A stretch of DNA of 64,000 bases from Cupriavidus basilensis OR16 (GTDB taxonomy: Bacteria; Pseudomonadota; Gammaproteobacteria; Burkholderiales; Burkholderiaceae): contig NZ_AHJE01000023.1 of the NCBI RefSeq assembly GCF_000243095.1, positions 1-64,000 of the forward strand, read 5' to 3'. Positions 9,197-18,073 of this stretch are shown here, one piece after another; the first letter of the stretch is position 1, and every line of letters starts with the position of its first letter. The translations under genes were made by a program, and so were the position numbers. The notes below the pieces were generated by a model. The model was given only the letters and a program-made list of their open reading frames with translations. It made no database searches and was not told the origin of the DNA.

Positions 9197-9210
9197 ACTA
9201 ATATATTAGT
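9197..9210. promoter_or_regulatory. Operator palindrome, copy 2 (MFS gene)
   Basis: A perfect ACTAATATATTAGT lies 45 bases upstream of the MFS start at 9152 and about 70 bases after the alcohol dehydrogenase stop. Its identity to the copies at 7602 and 53337 supports one regulator acting at all of them. Confidence 0.78.
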
Positions 9211-9280
9211 TGCATTGCAGAAGTATTCAAATAGTAAACAAACGGACTGAGGGAAAACACCAAGACGAGGGCTCGCGGGC

Positions 9281-10552
9281 TTACGCCGCCTGGCGGTTGC
9301 CCGGCGCAGTCGCCGTGGCGTCGAGCTGACCGTGCCAGGCGCGCTGCACGATGGCCGCATAGCGCGCCGGCACGTCCGCCACGGGGAAGGCCCCGGCCAG
9401 CCGGGTAACCGCCAGCGCGTCCGCGGCGAGCGCCGGGAGGGCGTTTTCGGGAATGCCGAACGCGGCCAGGTCGCCCGGGATGCCGAGGCGCTCCACCAGG
9501 GCGCGGATGGCCGGCGGCAGGCGCGCTACGGCCTGGGCCTCGTCGGCGTCTTCGATGCCGAACAGGCGTGCTACTTCGGCCAGTTCGGCGTGGCGTTCCT
9601 GCTTCAGGGCATCGAGCACGTACGGCAGCATCACGGCATTGGTGCTGCCGTGCGAGCGATGCGTGACGCCGGCCACGGCATAGGCAATGCCGTGCACCGC
9701 GTTCAGCCCGGCGCTGCCGTACGACAGCGCGGCATACAGGCTGGCGTAGGACATGCCGGTACGGGCCTCGATGTCGCCGCCGTCGCGATAGGCGCGTTCC
9801 AGGTAGCGGGCGCACAGGCGGATCGCTTCGCGTGCGAACAACATGGTCAGGGCGGAGCGGCCGCTATAGGCCGGATCGGGATTGCCGTGGCGCGGGTAGG
9901 CCAATGAGTCGATGGTGATGAACGACTCCAGCGCGTGCGTGAGTGCGTCGATGCCGGCATCGGCGGTCACCCGCGGCGGGCAGGTATAGGTGAACTCGGG
10001 ATCGATCAGCGCGATGCGGGGGCGCAGGGCATTGTCCATCACCGCGATCTTGGTGGCGCTGTCGGGGTCCACCAGGATGGCGCCGGGTGTGGCCTCGGAG
10101 CCGGTGCCGGATGTGGTCGGCAAGGCAACCAGCGGGAGCGGGCACGCGTGCGCGGGCTTGGCCCCGGCAAAATCCCGGATCGGCAGTCCGCCCGGCAGCG
10201 TCAGGCACAAGGCCTTGGCCAGGTCGATATTGCTGCCTCCGCCAAGGGCGATGACATGGTCGGGCGTCTTGCCGCACAATTGCGCCCGCAGCGCGGCGGT
10301 TGCCGTGTCGCACAGCACCGTGGTGGGATCCGCCATGCCACCATCGTAGACCAGCGTCTCGATGCCGGCCGCGCTGGCGGCCGCCACGTACTCGCTCACC
10401 CATGGCGTGTGCCCGGTGAAGAACGTGTCGGTGACCAGCACGCCGGTGCGGTAGCCCAGGTGGGCCAGCAAGTCCGGCAATTGCGCGCGCGTGCCCGCGC
10501 CGACGATCAGCCGCGCCGGGGCGCAGAAATACACGAGGTCCTCGACTCTCAT
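9281..10552 (-). CDS. Iron-containing (type III) alcohol dehydrogenase
   Basis: The 423-residue enzyme has the group III pattern: the dinucleotide-binding GGGSNID near residue 100, TTSGTGSEAT near residue 145, and metal ligands in DAGIDALTHALES, NAVHGIAYAV and HRSHGSTNAV. Members oxidise alcohols or reduce aldehydes or maleylacetate with NAD(P)H. The ATG overlaps the stop of the upstream hydrolase by four bases, so the two are co-translated and likely act in sequence, for example ester hydrolysis followed by alcohol oxidation. A longer in-frame reading upstream is only the antisense of the hydrolase gene. The substrate cannot be fixed; maleylacetate reductase is one alternative. Confidence 0.87.
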   Translation of the reverse strand: MRVEDLVYFCAPARLIVGAGTRAQLPDLLAHLGYRTGVLVTDTFFTGHTPWVSEYVAAASAAGIETLVYDGGMADPTTVLCDTATAALRAQLCGKTPDHVIALGGGSNIDLAKALCLTLPGGLPIRDFAGAKPAHACPLPLVALPTTSGTGSEATPGAILVDPDSATKIAVMDNALRPRIALIDPEFTYTCPPRVTADAGIDALTHALESFITIDSLAYPRHGNPDPAYSGRSALTMLFAREAIRLCARYLERAYRDGGDIEARTGMSYASLYAALSYGSAGLNAVHGIAYAVAGVTHRSHGSTNAVMLPYVLDALKQERHAELAEVARLFGIEDADEAQAVARLPPAIRALVERLGIPGDLAAFGIPENALPALAADALAVTRLAGAFPVADVPARYAAIVQRAWHGQLDATATAPGNRQAA

Positions 10553-11286
10553 GACAGGTCCTTTGGAGATGGATAAAGACGCGGCAGGTGGGCGCGCAAG
10601 GCTTGCGCGACTGCCGCGGTGTGTTGCACGAGCACGCTGTGGCCCGCACCCGCGATGCCGGCCAGGGCGGCATCGGGCAGGCCCAGTGTCAGCGCGATGG
10701 CATGCGGCCAGGGCGAGTCGTCGTCGTCGTGCCCATGCACCACTAGCGCCGGGGTGCGGATGCGCGGCAGCAGCGCGCGCTGGTCGGTGGAGCGGATGTT
10801 CTGCCAGGTCCACGCCACGGCGCGGTGGTCCGCGGCCTCGGCCAGTCCGAGGCGCCGTTCGCGTTGGGCGATTTCCGTCAGCAGGGTGTCTTGGTCCGTG
10901 GCGCGGAACCAGTCCACGCCGGGCAGATGCGGCGAGCCCGAAAGCAGGAACAGGCCAGCGGGCGCGGGCGTGGAAGGATCCCGGTGACAGGCCTCGATAT
11001 ACGCCAGCGCCACGGATACGCCCATGCTCCAGCCGGCCAGCACGAAGGGCCGGGCCCCGACGTGCGCTTCGATGACCTCGCGCAGCGCCGCCGCGTAGCG
11101 CGCCAGCGTATAGCCGTGCGCGCCGTTCGGGCGCGCCGCCTTGCCCCGCCCCTGCAGGTTGGGCAGGATGAAAGTGCAAGCATCGCCCAGGCACCCAGCC
11201 AGCCGCAGCCACGCGGCCCGGGTGCCCTGGATGCCATGTACGGCCACCACGCTGACGGGCCCGTTGCCCACGCGAATCATATCCAT
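10549..11286 (-). CDS. Alpha/beta-hydrolase
   Basis: The 245-residue soluble hydrolase has the oxyanion-hole HGIQGTRAAW near the start, the nucleophile elbow AGWSMGVSVA near residue 90, and a C-terminal histidine in GAGHSVLVQH. This is the usual Ser-Asp-His arrangement of esterases and C-C hydrolases. It is the first gene of a two-gene unit with the iron alcohol dehydrogenase. The operator at 11302 sits 16 bases upstream of its ATG, close enough to block transcription or overlap the transcript start. It is divergent from the damaged GntR gene. Confidence 0.87.
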   Translation of the reverse strand: MDMIRVGNGPVSVVAVHGIQGTRAAWLRLAGCLGDACTFILPNLQGRGKAARPNGAHGYTLARYAAALREVIEAHVGARPFVLAGWSMGVSVALAYIEACHRDPSTPAPAGLFLLSGSPHLPGVDWFRATDQDTLLTEIAQRERRLGLAEAADHRAVAWTWQNIRSTDQRALLPRIRTPALVVHGHDDDDSPWPHAIALTLGLPDAALAGIAGAGHSVLVQHTAAVAQALRAHLPRLYPSPKDLS

Positions 11287-11301
11287 CCTGTCTCCAACAC
11301 A

Positions 11302-11315
11302 ACTAATATATTAGA
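11302..11315. promoter_or_regulatory. Operator palindrome, copy 3 (hydrolase/GntR divergent promoter)
   Basis: ACTAATATATTAGA matches the other copies at 13 of 14 positions and keeps the 12-base palindromic core CTAATATATTAG. It lies between the divergent hydrolase and GntR genes, a typical autoregulatory position. Confidence 0.75.
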
Positions 11316-11406
11316 TGGATGATAGCAGGAGGAGCCGAATCCGAAAAGGTCGCGACGGATTCGGCTGGCGCCCGGCACCTCGGTCTCGGAGCTGCAGCTC
11401 AGCGAG

Positions 11407-11949
11407 ATGACCGGGATCGGCCGCACGCCGATCCGCGAGGCGATCCAGCGCCTGGCCCGCGAGCACCTGGTGGTGGTGCTGCCGCAGCGCGGGTTGCTGG
11501 TGCCGCAGATCGACGTCGCCAAGCAGCTCAAGCTGCTGGAGACCCGCCGCGAAGTGGAGCGCCTGATCTGCCGCAGCGCGGCGCGGCGCGCCACGCCCGA
11601 GGAACGCGCGCAGTTCAAGCGGCTGGCAGAGGAGTTCGCCCGGGCCTCGAAGAACGGCAACGATGTCGCCTTCATCCGGGCCGACCGCGAGTTCAACGAA
11701 CTAAGCCTGGTGGCCGCCCGCAACGAGTTCGCCGAGGGCGCGATGCGCCTGATGCACGGGCTCGCGCGCCGCTTCTGGTACTTCCACTACAAGCAGGCGG
11801 CGGACCTGCCGCAGATGGCGAAGCTGCACGCCGCCGTGGCGGCAGCCATTGCCAAGGCGGATGTGGAGGGCGCCGGAAAGGCGCTGGACGCGCTGCTCGA
11901 CAATATCGAGGATTTCACGCGCGCCACGGTGCTGGGCGACCTGCGCTGA
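11407..11949 (+). pseudogene. GntR/FCD regulator with damaged N-terminus
   Basis: The frame encodes most of a GntR regulator: the recognition helix MTGIGRTPIREAIQRLARE and a C-terminal all-helical FCD-type domain. In-frame codons upstream (RIRLAPGTSVSELQLSE) belong to the same winged helix, but the frame closes at 11323 and contains no usable start codon before 11407. A strong AGGAGGAG ribosome site at 11326 is followed by no start, as if the start and first helix had been deleted just after it. As it stands the protein would begin inside the DNA-binding domain and should not bind DNA. The adjoining operator implies that it was once autoregulated. Confidence 0.7.
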
Positions 11950-11983
11950 ACGCCTTGCCGCACGCAGGCCGGCGTGCGTGGTG

Positions 11984-13705
11984 CTACTGCATCGTCTTCA
12001 GGTCCCCGATGCGAATCAGCATCTCGGTGAACATCTGCATGTCCAGGTCCAGGTCGGCGACTTCCTTGTACTCCTTGGCGTTGTGCGCGGTGTACTTCTT
12101 GCCGGGCATGGCGGGGCCGAAGTTGATGGCGTTCGGCATCAGCTTGGCGGTGGTGCTGCCAGCGGTGGGGACGGGTTTGGCTTCCAGCCCCGTGGTGTCG
12201 CCGAAGATATTGAGCAGCGTGGACAGCCACGCGCCTTTAGGGTCGCGCGCCATCCAGTCGCCCTGGTCGTGGCTGATGGTCACCGTTTCGTGGTTGGCGG
12301 CGGCCCAGGCGTTGATCTTGTCGGCCACGGCCTTGGACAGGGCCTGCGGCGTGTTGCCGCGCGGCATGCGGACGTTGGCGGTGACTTCTAGTTGGCCGTC
12401 CGATTCCCGGACCAGGTTGGGCGACATGGTGAGCGGGCCCATGAAGTCGTCCTTGTAGGCCACGCCCATTTTTTCGCCGAGGTAGCCGGTGCCATACAGG
12501 TCATCGAGGTACTTCGCGGCACGGGCGTAGTGGTTGTCGGCCAGCGCGACGCCGGATTCACGCAGGAAGAGCGTCAGGCGCGGCAGGGGGTTCACGCCTT
12601 CCTCGGGCCGGGAGCCGTGGGCGGAACTGCCGGTGACCTTGACCTCCAGGCTGTCGGTGCCCTGGGCGATATTGATCGCGAACTTGCCCTGCGGCGCGTA
12701 TTTCGCGATAAAGGCAGCGCGTGCCGCTTCAAGCTGGGCGCGGGCAGCGTTCAGGTCGCCGCCCTTGAGTTGCGCGCTCGCGGTCTGCGGCACAGCATTG
12801 GCGGAGGCCGCGCCGCGCATGGCGACGATGGCGGTGGCATTTACGCCGGTGGCCTGCACGGGGAAGAACACCTTCAGGCTGCCCGAGCCCTTCTCGGCCA
12901 CCACGGCGGGGTACTTGCTGTCGAGCACGATGTTGTACTCGGGCAGCGTGGTGTGCTGCCGGTAATACTTCATGCCGTCGCCGCCCGTTTCCTCGGTGGT
13001 CTCGATCATCAGCCGGATGGTGCGCTCAAGCTTCAGGCCGCTCTCCTTCACGGTCTTCATCGCGTACAGCACGGTGGCGATCGAGCCCTTGTCGTCGATG
13101 GTGCCACGGCCGTAGAGATAGTCGTCCACGCGCGTGACCTTGAACGGGTCAAGCTTGGTGCCGTCGTCCAGCACCCATTCGTCTGCCACGGCAGGAACCA
13201 CGTCGGCGTGGGTCAGCAAGCCGAACTCTTCTTTACCCCGGCCCGGCAGCGTGACCTCGAACACGCGGTTGTCCACGTTGCGGAAGCTGAGGCCGAAGTC
13301 CTTGGCCATGCCTTCCACCAGCTTGCCGAAGGCGATGATGGCGGGGTTCTCGTGCTGCGGGATCTTGTCGTCGCGCACGGTGCGCAGGGCCACCATGCGC
13401 TCGATGGCGCCGATCACCGCCTGGTGGTTGTGAGTCCGGTTATAGACGCCCAGCAAGCGCCCGATATTGGTCAGGTCGTCGCCGTGCAGCGAGGCGTGTT
13501 TCCGGTAGGCGGCGACACTGCTTGCCAGCGAAGGATCGGCTTTGGCTGCCGCGCTCAGGAACGCATTGAAATCGGCCGGCGGGTTGGCCTGCGCGCTGGC
13601 GACAAGCGCATCGAGGCCGGGCTTTTTCAGCGTGCCCGCGAGCGCGGGCTGGCTCATGGCCAGCGTGAGCAAGGCAAGCGAGGCGAGAAGGGTCGAGCGT
13701 TTCAT
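11984..13705 (-). CDS. Secreted M20-family dipeptidase (carnosinase/PepV-like)
   Basis: The 573-residue protein has a signal peptide (start MKRSTLLASL, cleavage near QPALAGT), so it is exported. The metallopeptidase core shows the first zinc ligand in FGLLTHADVVPA near residue 150, the bridging Asp in YGRGTIDDKGS, and the catalytic Glu pair in IETTEETGGDG; a later SAHGSRPEEGVNP is the dimerisation/active-site His segment. Members hydrolyse dipeptides such as Xaa-His. The start 24 codons into the open frame is chosen because the signal peptide begins there. It stands alone, with its own promoter upstream of 13705. Confidence 0.88.
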   Translation of the reverse strand: MKRSTLLASLALLTLAMSQPALAGTLKKPGLDALVASAQANPPADFNAFLSAAAKADPSLASSVAAYRKHASLHGDDLTNIGRLLGVYNRTHNHQAVIGAIERMVALRTVRDDKIPQHENPAIIAFGKLVEGMAKDFGLSFRNVDNRVFEVTLPGRGKEEFGLLTHADVVPAVADEWVLDDGTKLDPFKVTRVDDYLYGRGTIDDKGSIATVLYAMKTVKESGLKLERTIRLMIETTEETGGDGMKYYRQHTTLPEYNIVLDSKYPAVVAEKGSGSLKVFFPVQATGVNATAIVAMRGAASANAVPQTASAQLKGGDLNAARAQLEAARAAFIAKYAPQGKFAINIAQGTDSLEVKVTGSSAHGSRPEEGVNPLPRLTLFLRESGVALADNHYARAAKYLDDLYGTGYLGEKMGVAYKDDFMGPLTMSPNLVRESDGQLEVTANVRMPRGNTPQALSKAVADKINAWAAANHETVTISHDQGDWMARDPKGAWLSTLLNIFGDTTGLEAKPVPTAGSTTAKLMPNAINFGPAMPGKKYTAHNAKEYKEVADLDLDMQMFTEMLIRIGDLKTMQ

Positions 13706-13800
13706 GGGCGGGGCTCCCAAAAAACGAAGGATATTCGCATGAGTCGGCCAGCAGGTGCAAATCCGCCGTGCCGGCATGGTCTTGCGGCGCCGTGCCTCGG

Positions 13801-14742
13801 CTACACGCCCTGAGGCACGAAGTCAGATCTGCCTTGTCGCGCGTCCCTTGGGTCAGGATGGTGCTTGCGTTGGGCGGGGTATCCGCCACTTGGAAATCCA
13901 CCGGATGCACTCCCGGCCAACCGCGCGGTCTGGCTCGCCGGCAATCCGCCCGGAACGCTTGCAGCCGCGGGCCAGCTATCGAAGTCGCTCGGTGCCAGGC
14001 TGGCGCCAAGCAGCTTGCCGAATGCGCTGAGCTGCACGTCGGAGGTCAACCCCGCGCTGCCCGCGAGTGCGGGGCATAGGATCCACGTGGTGCCGTCTCT
14101 TTCGTAGGCGTGCAGGAGCCTTACCTGGTCTGCCGGCTGAAATTGCCGCTCTTCACATGCGACCTGCTCGAGTCCGAATGCCCGCACGAAATCGTCGGCC
14201 TGACGATAGCCGATGCAGATGACCAGCTTGGGCCGCCAGTGCGCGCAGAGCGTGCGCAGGAAGCGGAATCGCCCTCCATGCCGGCACAGATCCAGGTAAC
14301 GATCCTTGGGCACGAGTTCAGACTGGCCGCGGAACACCTTGGACCAGGGCGTCAGGCCATCGAGCATGACGGGCAGGGGAAACAGGTTCAGCTTGAATTC
14401 AGCGCCGTCGGGTGTGTAGAGCTCGTCCCGGTAGTACGCTTTCCAGTCATTGTCATCCAGCCCGATGCCGAGCGCTTGCGCTCGCGCAGCGGCCATGATG
14501 CGGGCAATGCGCTGATGGTTCAGCCATTTCCCCATGTCTTCCCGATGCTTTGCGCGAAACGCCGCATCCCATGCGTGTGGCTCCGTGCGCGGCCGTAACG
14601 GCCCCTGCAGGCGCTCGTACCAGGGATGCGGGCTTCTGTCGCAGATCCAGACATTGGCCCGCGGGTTTCCCCCCTCCATCCCTACGTACGAGGCAAAGTA
14701 ATTGTCCAGCTCCTGACGCGTGTATACCCCTGTGTGATGCAC
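13801..14742 (-). CDS. Hypothetical protein, possibly UDG-superfamily-like
   Basis: I do not recognise this 313-residue protein. Four segments in order recall the uracil-DNA glycosylase fold: NPRANVWICDRSPHPW (near residue 26), KLNLFPLP (near 118), RPKLVICIGYRQADDF (near 170) and WILCPALAGSAGL (near 225). The middle two resemble the NLFP/NV-P and PKVVIxLG segments of UDG relatives. The classical catalytic Asp and His motifs are not clear, so activity cannot be claimed. The last 55 residues are rich in Gly, Ser and Ala and look unstructured. It is isolated, and its upstream region is AT-rich, suggesting a different origin from its neighbours. Confidence 0.5.
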   Translation of the reverse strand: MHHTGVYTRQELDNYFASYVGMEGGNPRANVWICDRSPHPWYERLQGPLRPRTEPHAWDAAFRAKHREDMGKWLNHQRIARIMAAARAQALGIGLDDNDWKAYYRDELYTPDGAEFKLNLFPLPVMLDGLTPWSKVFRGQSELVPKDRYLDLCRHGGRFRFLRTLCAHWRPKLVICIGYRQADDFVRAFGLEQVACEERQFQPADQVRLLHAYERDGTTWILCPALAGSAGLTSDVQLSAFGKLLGASLAPSDFDSWPAAASVPGGLPASQTARLAGSASGGFPSGGYPAQRKHHPDPRDARQGRSDFVPQGV

Positions 14743-15230
14743 TATTGCCCCCTACCATCTGGTGGGACCCCGTTTTCACTCATTCCACGACGTGCCGCTC
14801 GGCGCTTGCAGCGCCGCGTGTGCCGCGTGGTTATTTGATGTGTCCCGCCTGGCGGCTACGCGGTGCAGTGACTTACCCTGCCGCGCCGGATGCGACCTCG
14901 CTCCGTGCCTTTGTGTTATGCAGTTCTTGAAGATGAAAATAACCGGTTCATACCCGTCTGCCTGAGCGGGGCGTATTTTGAAATACTCCCTTCGTTCAGA
15001 CATAGGAAATGTCGAATATGTGAAATATGAAATTGGTGCGGTGCACTATATCCTAGATAGTTTAGGGTATATATTCCAATATTTTAATCTCAGACATAAA
15101 AGCGGCGAATTCCCTTATTCTGTGCGGGCTTGATTAATTGCATCCCCTCTAGCGGGGGGATAAGTTGGGCGAAAATGCAGCTGGATTGACCTGTCCCGGC
15201 CCTTCGGCTGGACGCGAAGCGGGAAAAAGG

Positions 15231-15260
15231 GGGTGTAGGCCGGGGAGATCGCCTACACCC
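15231..15260. repeat. 10-bp perfect inverted repeat
   Basis: GGGTGTAGGC and GCCTACACCC are separated by ten bases. No T-run follows on either strand and no gene end is adjacent, so its role is unknown. Confidence 0.6.
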
Positions 15261-15376
15261 TCAAGGAATGGCAACAACGGGGTCTACGAGTTGCCGCTGG
15301 TAAGTGTGCTGCAGTACAGCAATTCCAGTACCCTCCTGAAGGAGTGAATGCCAGGGGAGGCGGCGGCGGAGGAGGC

Positions 15377-15421
15377 GGAGGAGGAGGAGGAGGAGGAGGA
15401 GGAGGAGGAGGAGGAGGAGGA
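15377..15421 (+). repeat. (GGA)15 microsatellite
   Basis: Fifteen perfect GGA triplets follow a degenerate GGC/GGA lead-in from about 15357. Such purine tracts are slippage-prone and can form G-rich structures. The opposite strand gives a proline-only reading frame that I do not regard as a gene. Confidence 0.95.
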
Positions 15422-15566
15422 GATACCGGTTGCGACCGCACGGCTGAAGTTTCTTTTGCCCCGGGTTTGTCAGTTTTTCAGGGCACGCTCCGCGCTGCGC
15501 GTTAGCTGTTGCGCTCGACGATGAGGTGGGCGTTGCAACCCTGCCGTCGAGTGCCGTTCAGTGCCG

Positions 15567-17105
15567 TCAAGCAAGCGGTGGCTTGACGCCTGCCGGCAAC
15601 TCGCATGTGTAGTTGAAGACTGCATCGTCGAGATCGATGGTGGGGAATTCGTCCTTCTCTGCCCAATAATCCTGGGTATGCTGCCACTCGCGTTTGCTGC
15701 CCCGCTTCGGGAGCAGATGCATGCCGCGCATCAGGTAGCCGGGATTGAAGTTCTCCGGGTCCACCCATGAACCCAGCGTCATGTTCTCGTCCTCGGGCCG
15801 CAGCGCCGGCATGACCCGGCTCGCGCCCTTGCTTTTCATGTGGCGAAGCAGCCGGCAGACAAAGTCGCCGATCAGGTCAGCGCGCAAGGTCCAGCTCGCA
15901 CGGAAGTATCCGAAGACCCAGACCAGATTGGGCACGCCCGTGAACATCATGCCGCGGTAGGTGACGGTGTCGGAGAAGCGCAGGGGCTTGTCGTCGATGG
16001 TGAAGGCGATATCGCCAAGCACATTCAGGTCAAAGCCCGTGGCCGTGACGATCATATCGGCGTCCAACGTCCGGCCGGATTTCAGCACGACGCCGGTTTC
16101 CACGAACTGCTCGATCTCGTCGGTGACGATCGAGGCCTTGCCGTCGCGCACACTCTGGAACAGGTCTCCGTCCGGGATGAACGCGATGCGCTGTCGCCAT
16201 GGCCGATAGCGCGGCGTAAAGTGCGTGTCGACATCGAATTCCGGGCCGAGATGGGCCCGCACGCCAGCGAGCAATTCTTGCTTTACCGCTTCCGGTTCCT
16301 CCTGGGCGCGACGCGTGAACTCGGCCTGATCGTGCAGGATCTTGCGGCGCACAATCTCGTGGATCCAGGTCTCGTCGATCTCCAGGTTCCGCAGTTCGTT
16401 GGCAAGCACGTTGGCGTTGCGCCCTGTGAAGAAATAGGTCGGGGAACGCTGGAGCATGGTGACATGCGCGCATTTCCCGGCGATCGCCGGCACGAGCGTC
16501 GCCGCCGTGGCACCCGAGCCAACGACGAGGACCTTCTTGCCTTCGTAGGCCAGGTCCTCGGGCCATGTTTGCGGATGGACGATCTGGCCCTTGAAGGCTT
16601 GCATGCTCCGCCATTCCGGCCTGTAGCCCTGCGCGTGGCTGAAGTAGCCCTGGCACATCCAGAGAAAGCCGGTGGTGAACCGGACCATCTCGCCGGTGTC
16701 CGTCCGGCTTGCCTCGACGGTCCAGAGATTGTCCTGGCTCGACCACGATGCCGAGCGGATGGCGTGCCGGTAGCGGATGTGGCGGTCGAGCCCGTTCTCC
16801 TCGATGACCTCGCCCATGTACGAACGGATTTCCGCCGCAGTGGCGATCGGCGCGCCAGTCCAGGGTTTGAAGCGATAACCAAAGGTGTAGAGATCGCTGT
16901 CGGAGCGGATTCCGGGATAGCGATGTGTGTGCCAGGTGCCGCCATAGCTCTCCTGTGACTCCAGGACAACGAAGCGCATCTCCGGGCATTGGTCGGCGAG
17001 ATGATAGGCGGATGCTATCCCCGAGATGCCGGCCCCGACGATCAAGACATCGAAATGCTCGGGCGCCTTCGACCCGGCCTTTTCGGGAAACACGCTCTCT
17101 GTCAT
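15567..17105 (-). CDS. Baeyer-Villiger-type flavin monooxygenase
   Basis: The 512-residue enzyme has two Rossmann motifs, FAD-binding VGAGISGIASAYHLA near residue 22 and NADPH-binding VVGSGATAATL near residue 195. Between them FKGQIVHPQTWP (near residue 170) fits the Baeyer-Villiger fingerprint FxGxxxHxxxW. Such enzymes insert oxygen next to a ketone to give an ester or lactone. The gene lies downstream of the zinc alcohol dehydrogenase that the insertion has split; an alcohol-to-ketone-to-ester sequence is the obvious joint function. With the dehydrogenase interrupted, its transcription may now depend on a promoter inside the insertion. Confidence 0.87.
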   Translation of the reverse strand: MTESVFPEKAGSKAPEHFDVLIVGAGISGIASAYHLADQCPEMRFVVLESQESYGGTWHTHRYPGIRSDSDLYTFGYRFKPWTGAPIATAAEIRSYMGEVIEENGLDRHIRYRHAIRSASWSSQDNLWTVEASRTDTGEMVRFTTGFLWMCQGYFSHAQGYRPEWRSMQAFKGQIVHPQTWPEDLAYEGKKVLVVGSGATAATLVPAIAGKCAHVTMLQRSPTYFFTGRNANVLANELRNLEIDETWIHEIVRRKILHDQAEFTRRAQEEPEAVKQELLAGVRAHLGPEFDVDTHFTPRYRPWRQRIAFIPDGDLFQSVRDGKASIVTDEIEQFVETGVVLKSGRTLDADMIVTATGFDLNVLGDIAFTIDDKPLRFSDTVTYRGMMFTGVPNLVWVFGYFRASWTLRADLIGDFVCRLLRHMKSKGASRVMPALRPEDENMTLGSWVDPENFNPGYLMRGMHLLPKRGSKREWQHTQDYWAEKDEFPTIDLDDAVFNYTCELPAGVKPPLA

Positions 17106-17139
17106 TTTTTTACCCCAACTTGTAAATTGTTCGACGGAC

Positions 17140-17163
17140 CAGATTCCTATTCAGATTCCTATT
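17140..17163. repeat. 12-bp tandem duplication at the dehydrogenase stop
   Basis: Two identical copies of CAGATTCCTATT lie head to tail. The second copy contains the stop codon of the alcohol dehydrogenase (minus strand), so the duplication sits in the spacer to the monooxygenase gene. Confidence 0.9.
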
Positions 17164-17879
17164 GCAGGCCGCCAACGTCCGGAAAGACGATCACGCTGCG
17201 TGCGACATGTCCTGATTGCATCGCGCTGAAGCCCTCGTTGATCGCGTCCAGCGGCAGGCGCTGCGAGATCAGTTCGTCCAGCAGCAGCCTTCCCTGCATG
17301 TACAGTTCGACCAGCCTGGGGATATCGAGGCTCAGGCGATTCGAGCCCATCAGGGATCCCTGAATGCGCTTCTCGCGGAGGAAATCCGTGGCCGGCAACT
17401 CGATCTTGAGTCCCGGCTTGAACAGGCCGATCACCGTAGCGGTGCCGCCCGGTGCCAGCATCGCATAGCACGGCTCGGCGGTCTCCTTGCGGCCGATACA
17501 TTCGAAAGCGTGGTCCACGCCCCCGCCGGTCAGGGCCAGGACCTGCTCGACCGCGTCGGAATCCGCCGCGTTGACGACGTCCGTGGCACCGAATTTCCGC
17601 GCCATTTCGAGCTTGTCGGGGAGCATGTCGACGGCAATGATGCGGGCGGCGCCGGCAATGGCCGCGCCATTGACTACGGACAGCCCGACTCCGCCGCATC
17701 CGACCACAACCACGCTGCTGCCGGGCTCTACCTTCGCGCTATGGAATACGGCTCCGGTTCCTGTGATGACGGCGCAGCCAAGCAGCGCAGCGCGATCCAG
17801 CGGCATGTCATGGCGGATCTTCACCAGTGCATTCGCATGGACCAGGATTTTTTCCGCGAATCCCGAGAGATTGAATACC
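17159..17879 (-). pseudogene. Zinc alcohol dehydrogenase, C-terminal part (split gene)
   Basis: This piece encodes the cofactor-binding half of a class III-like medium-chain alcohol dehydrogenase: NLSGFAEKILVHANALVKI, the Rossmann motif VVVVGCGGVGLSVVNGA, and FECIGRK. It lacks the N-terminal catalytic half. That half is at 26403-26787 on the same strand, and the two are separated by the IS21-like insertion. Joining them with one copy of the 5-bp duplication gives 1101 bases, 366 codons plus stop, with the junction reading NPVSQVFNLSG as in intact relatives. The piece alone should have no activity. Confidence 0.92.
17875..17879. repeat. Target-site duplication ATACC, left copy
   Basis: ATACC here and at 26403-26407 flank the element that begins TG at 17880 and ends CA at 26402. 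Removing the element and one copy restores the alcohol dehydrogenase frame. Confidence 0.85.
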
Positions 17880-17965
17880 TGTAGGAAACCGGAATTAGCC
17901 GGACTACAGATCAGTTTGCTGGACTGGAAATCCGGAATTAGCTGGACTGCCGTGCAATTTTCGCC
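17880..17965. repeat. Left end repeats of the IS21-like element
   Basis: GGAATTAGCCGGACT at 17891 and GGAATTAGCTGGACT at 17934, with a partial TTGCTGGACTGG between them, are the multiple end repeats typical of IS21 ends. The second is followed by GCCGTGCA, a string also found near the other end as GTCGTGCA. Confidence 0.82.
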
Positions 17966-18073
17966 CACGCTGAGCCAGGATCTGTAGGTCGGTTCGCCCT
18001 TTGCTCACTGGGCGTGGCTCAAGTAGTCGGCGAGGCGGCCGTCAATACGGGACTCCATTCCGTGTCTTCGCCA

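Larger units (their letters stand above)
14743..15566. other. Non-coding stretch with AT-rich patch
   Basis: No convincing gene lies here. Roughly 14925-15150 is markedly AT-rich compared with the GC-rich surroundings and holds the likely promoter of the hypothetical gene starting at 14742. Further right are a hairpin (15231-15260) and a GGA tract (15377-15421). The sequence GGGCGAAAATGCAGCTGGA at 15168 faintly resembles the ends of the IS21-like element at 17.9 kb and may be a relic. Confidence 0.5.

Noticed and set aside
9281..11302. Single 673-residue fusion of hydrolase and iron alcohol dehydrogenase
   Set aside because: The upstream part of that frame is the wrong-frame reading of the hydrolase gene; the two genes overlap by ATGA.
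12392..13813. 473-codon plus-strand frame
   Set aside because: Shadow of the M20 dipeptidase gene.
15253..15441. Minus-strand frame coding for a run of prolines
   Set aside because: It is the complement of the GGA microsatellite, with no ribosome site and no family.
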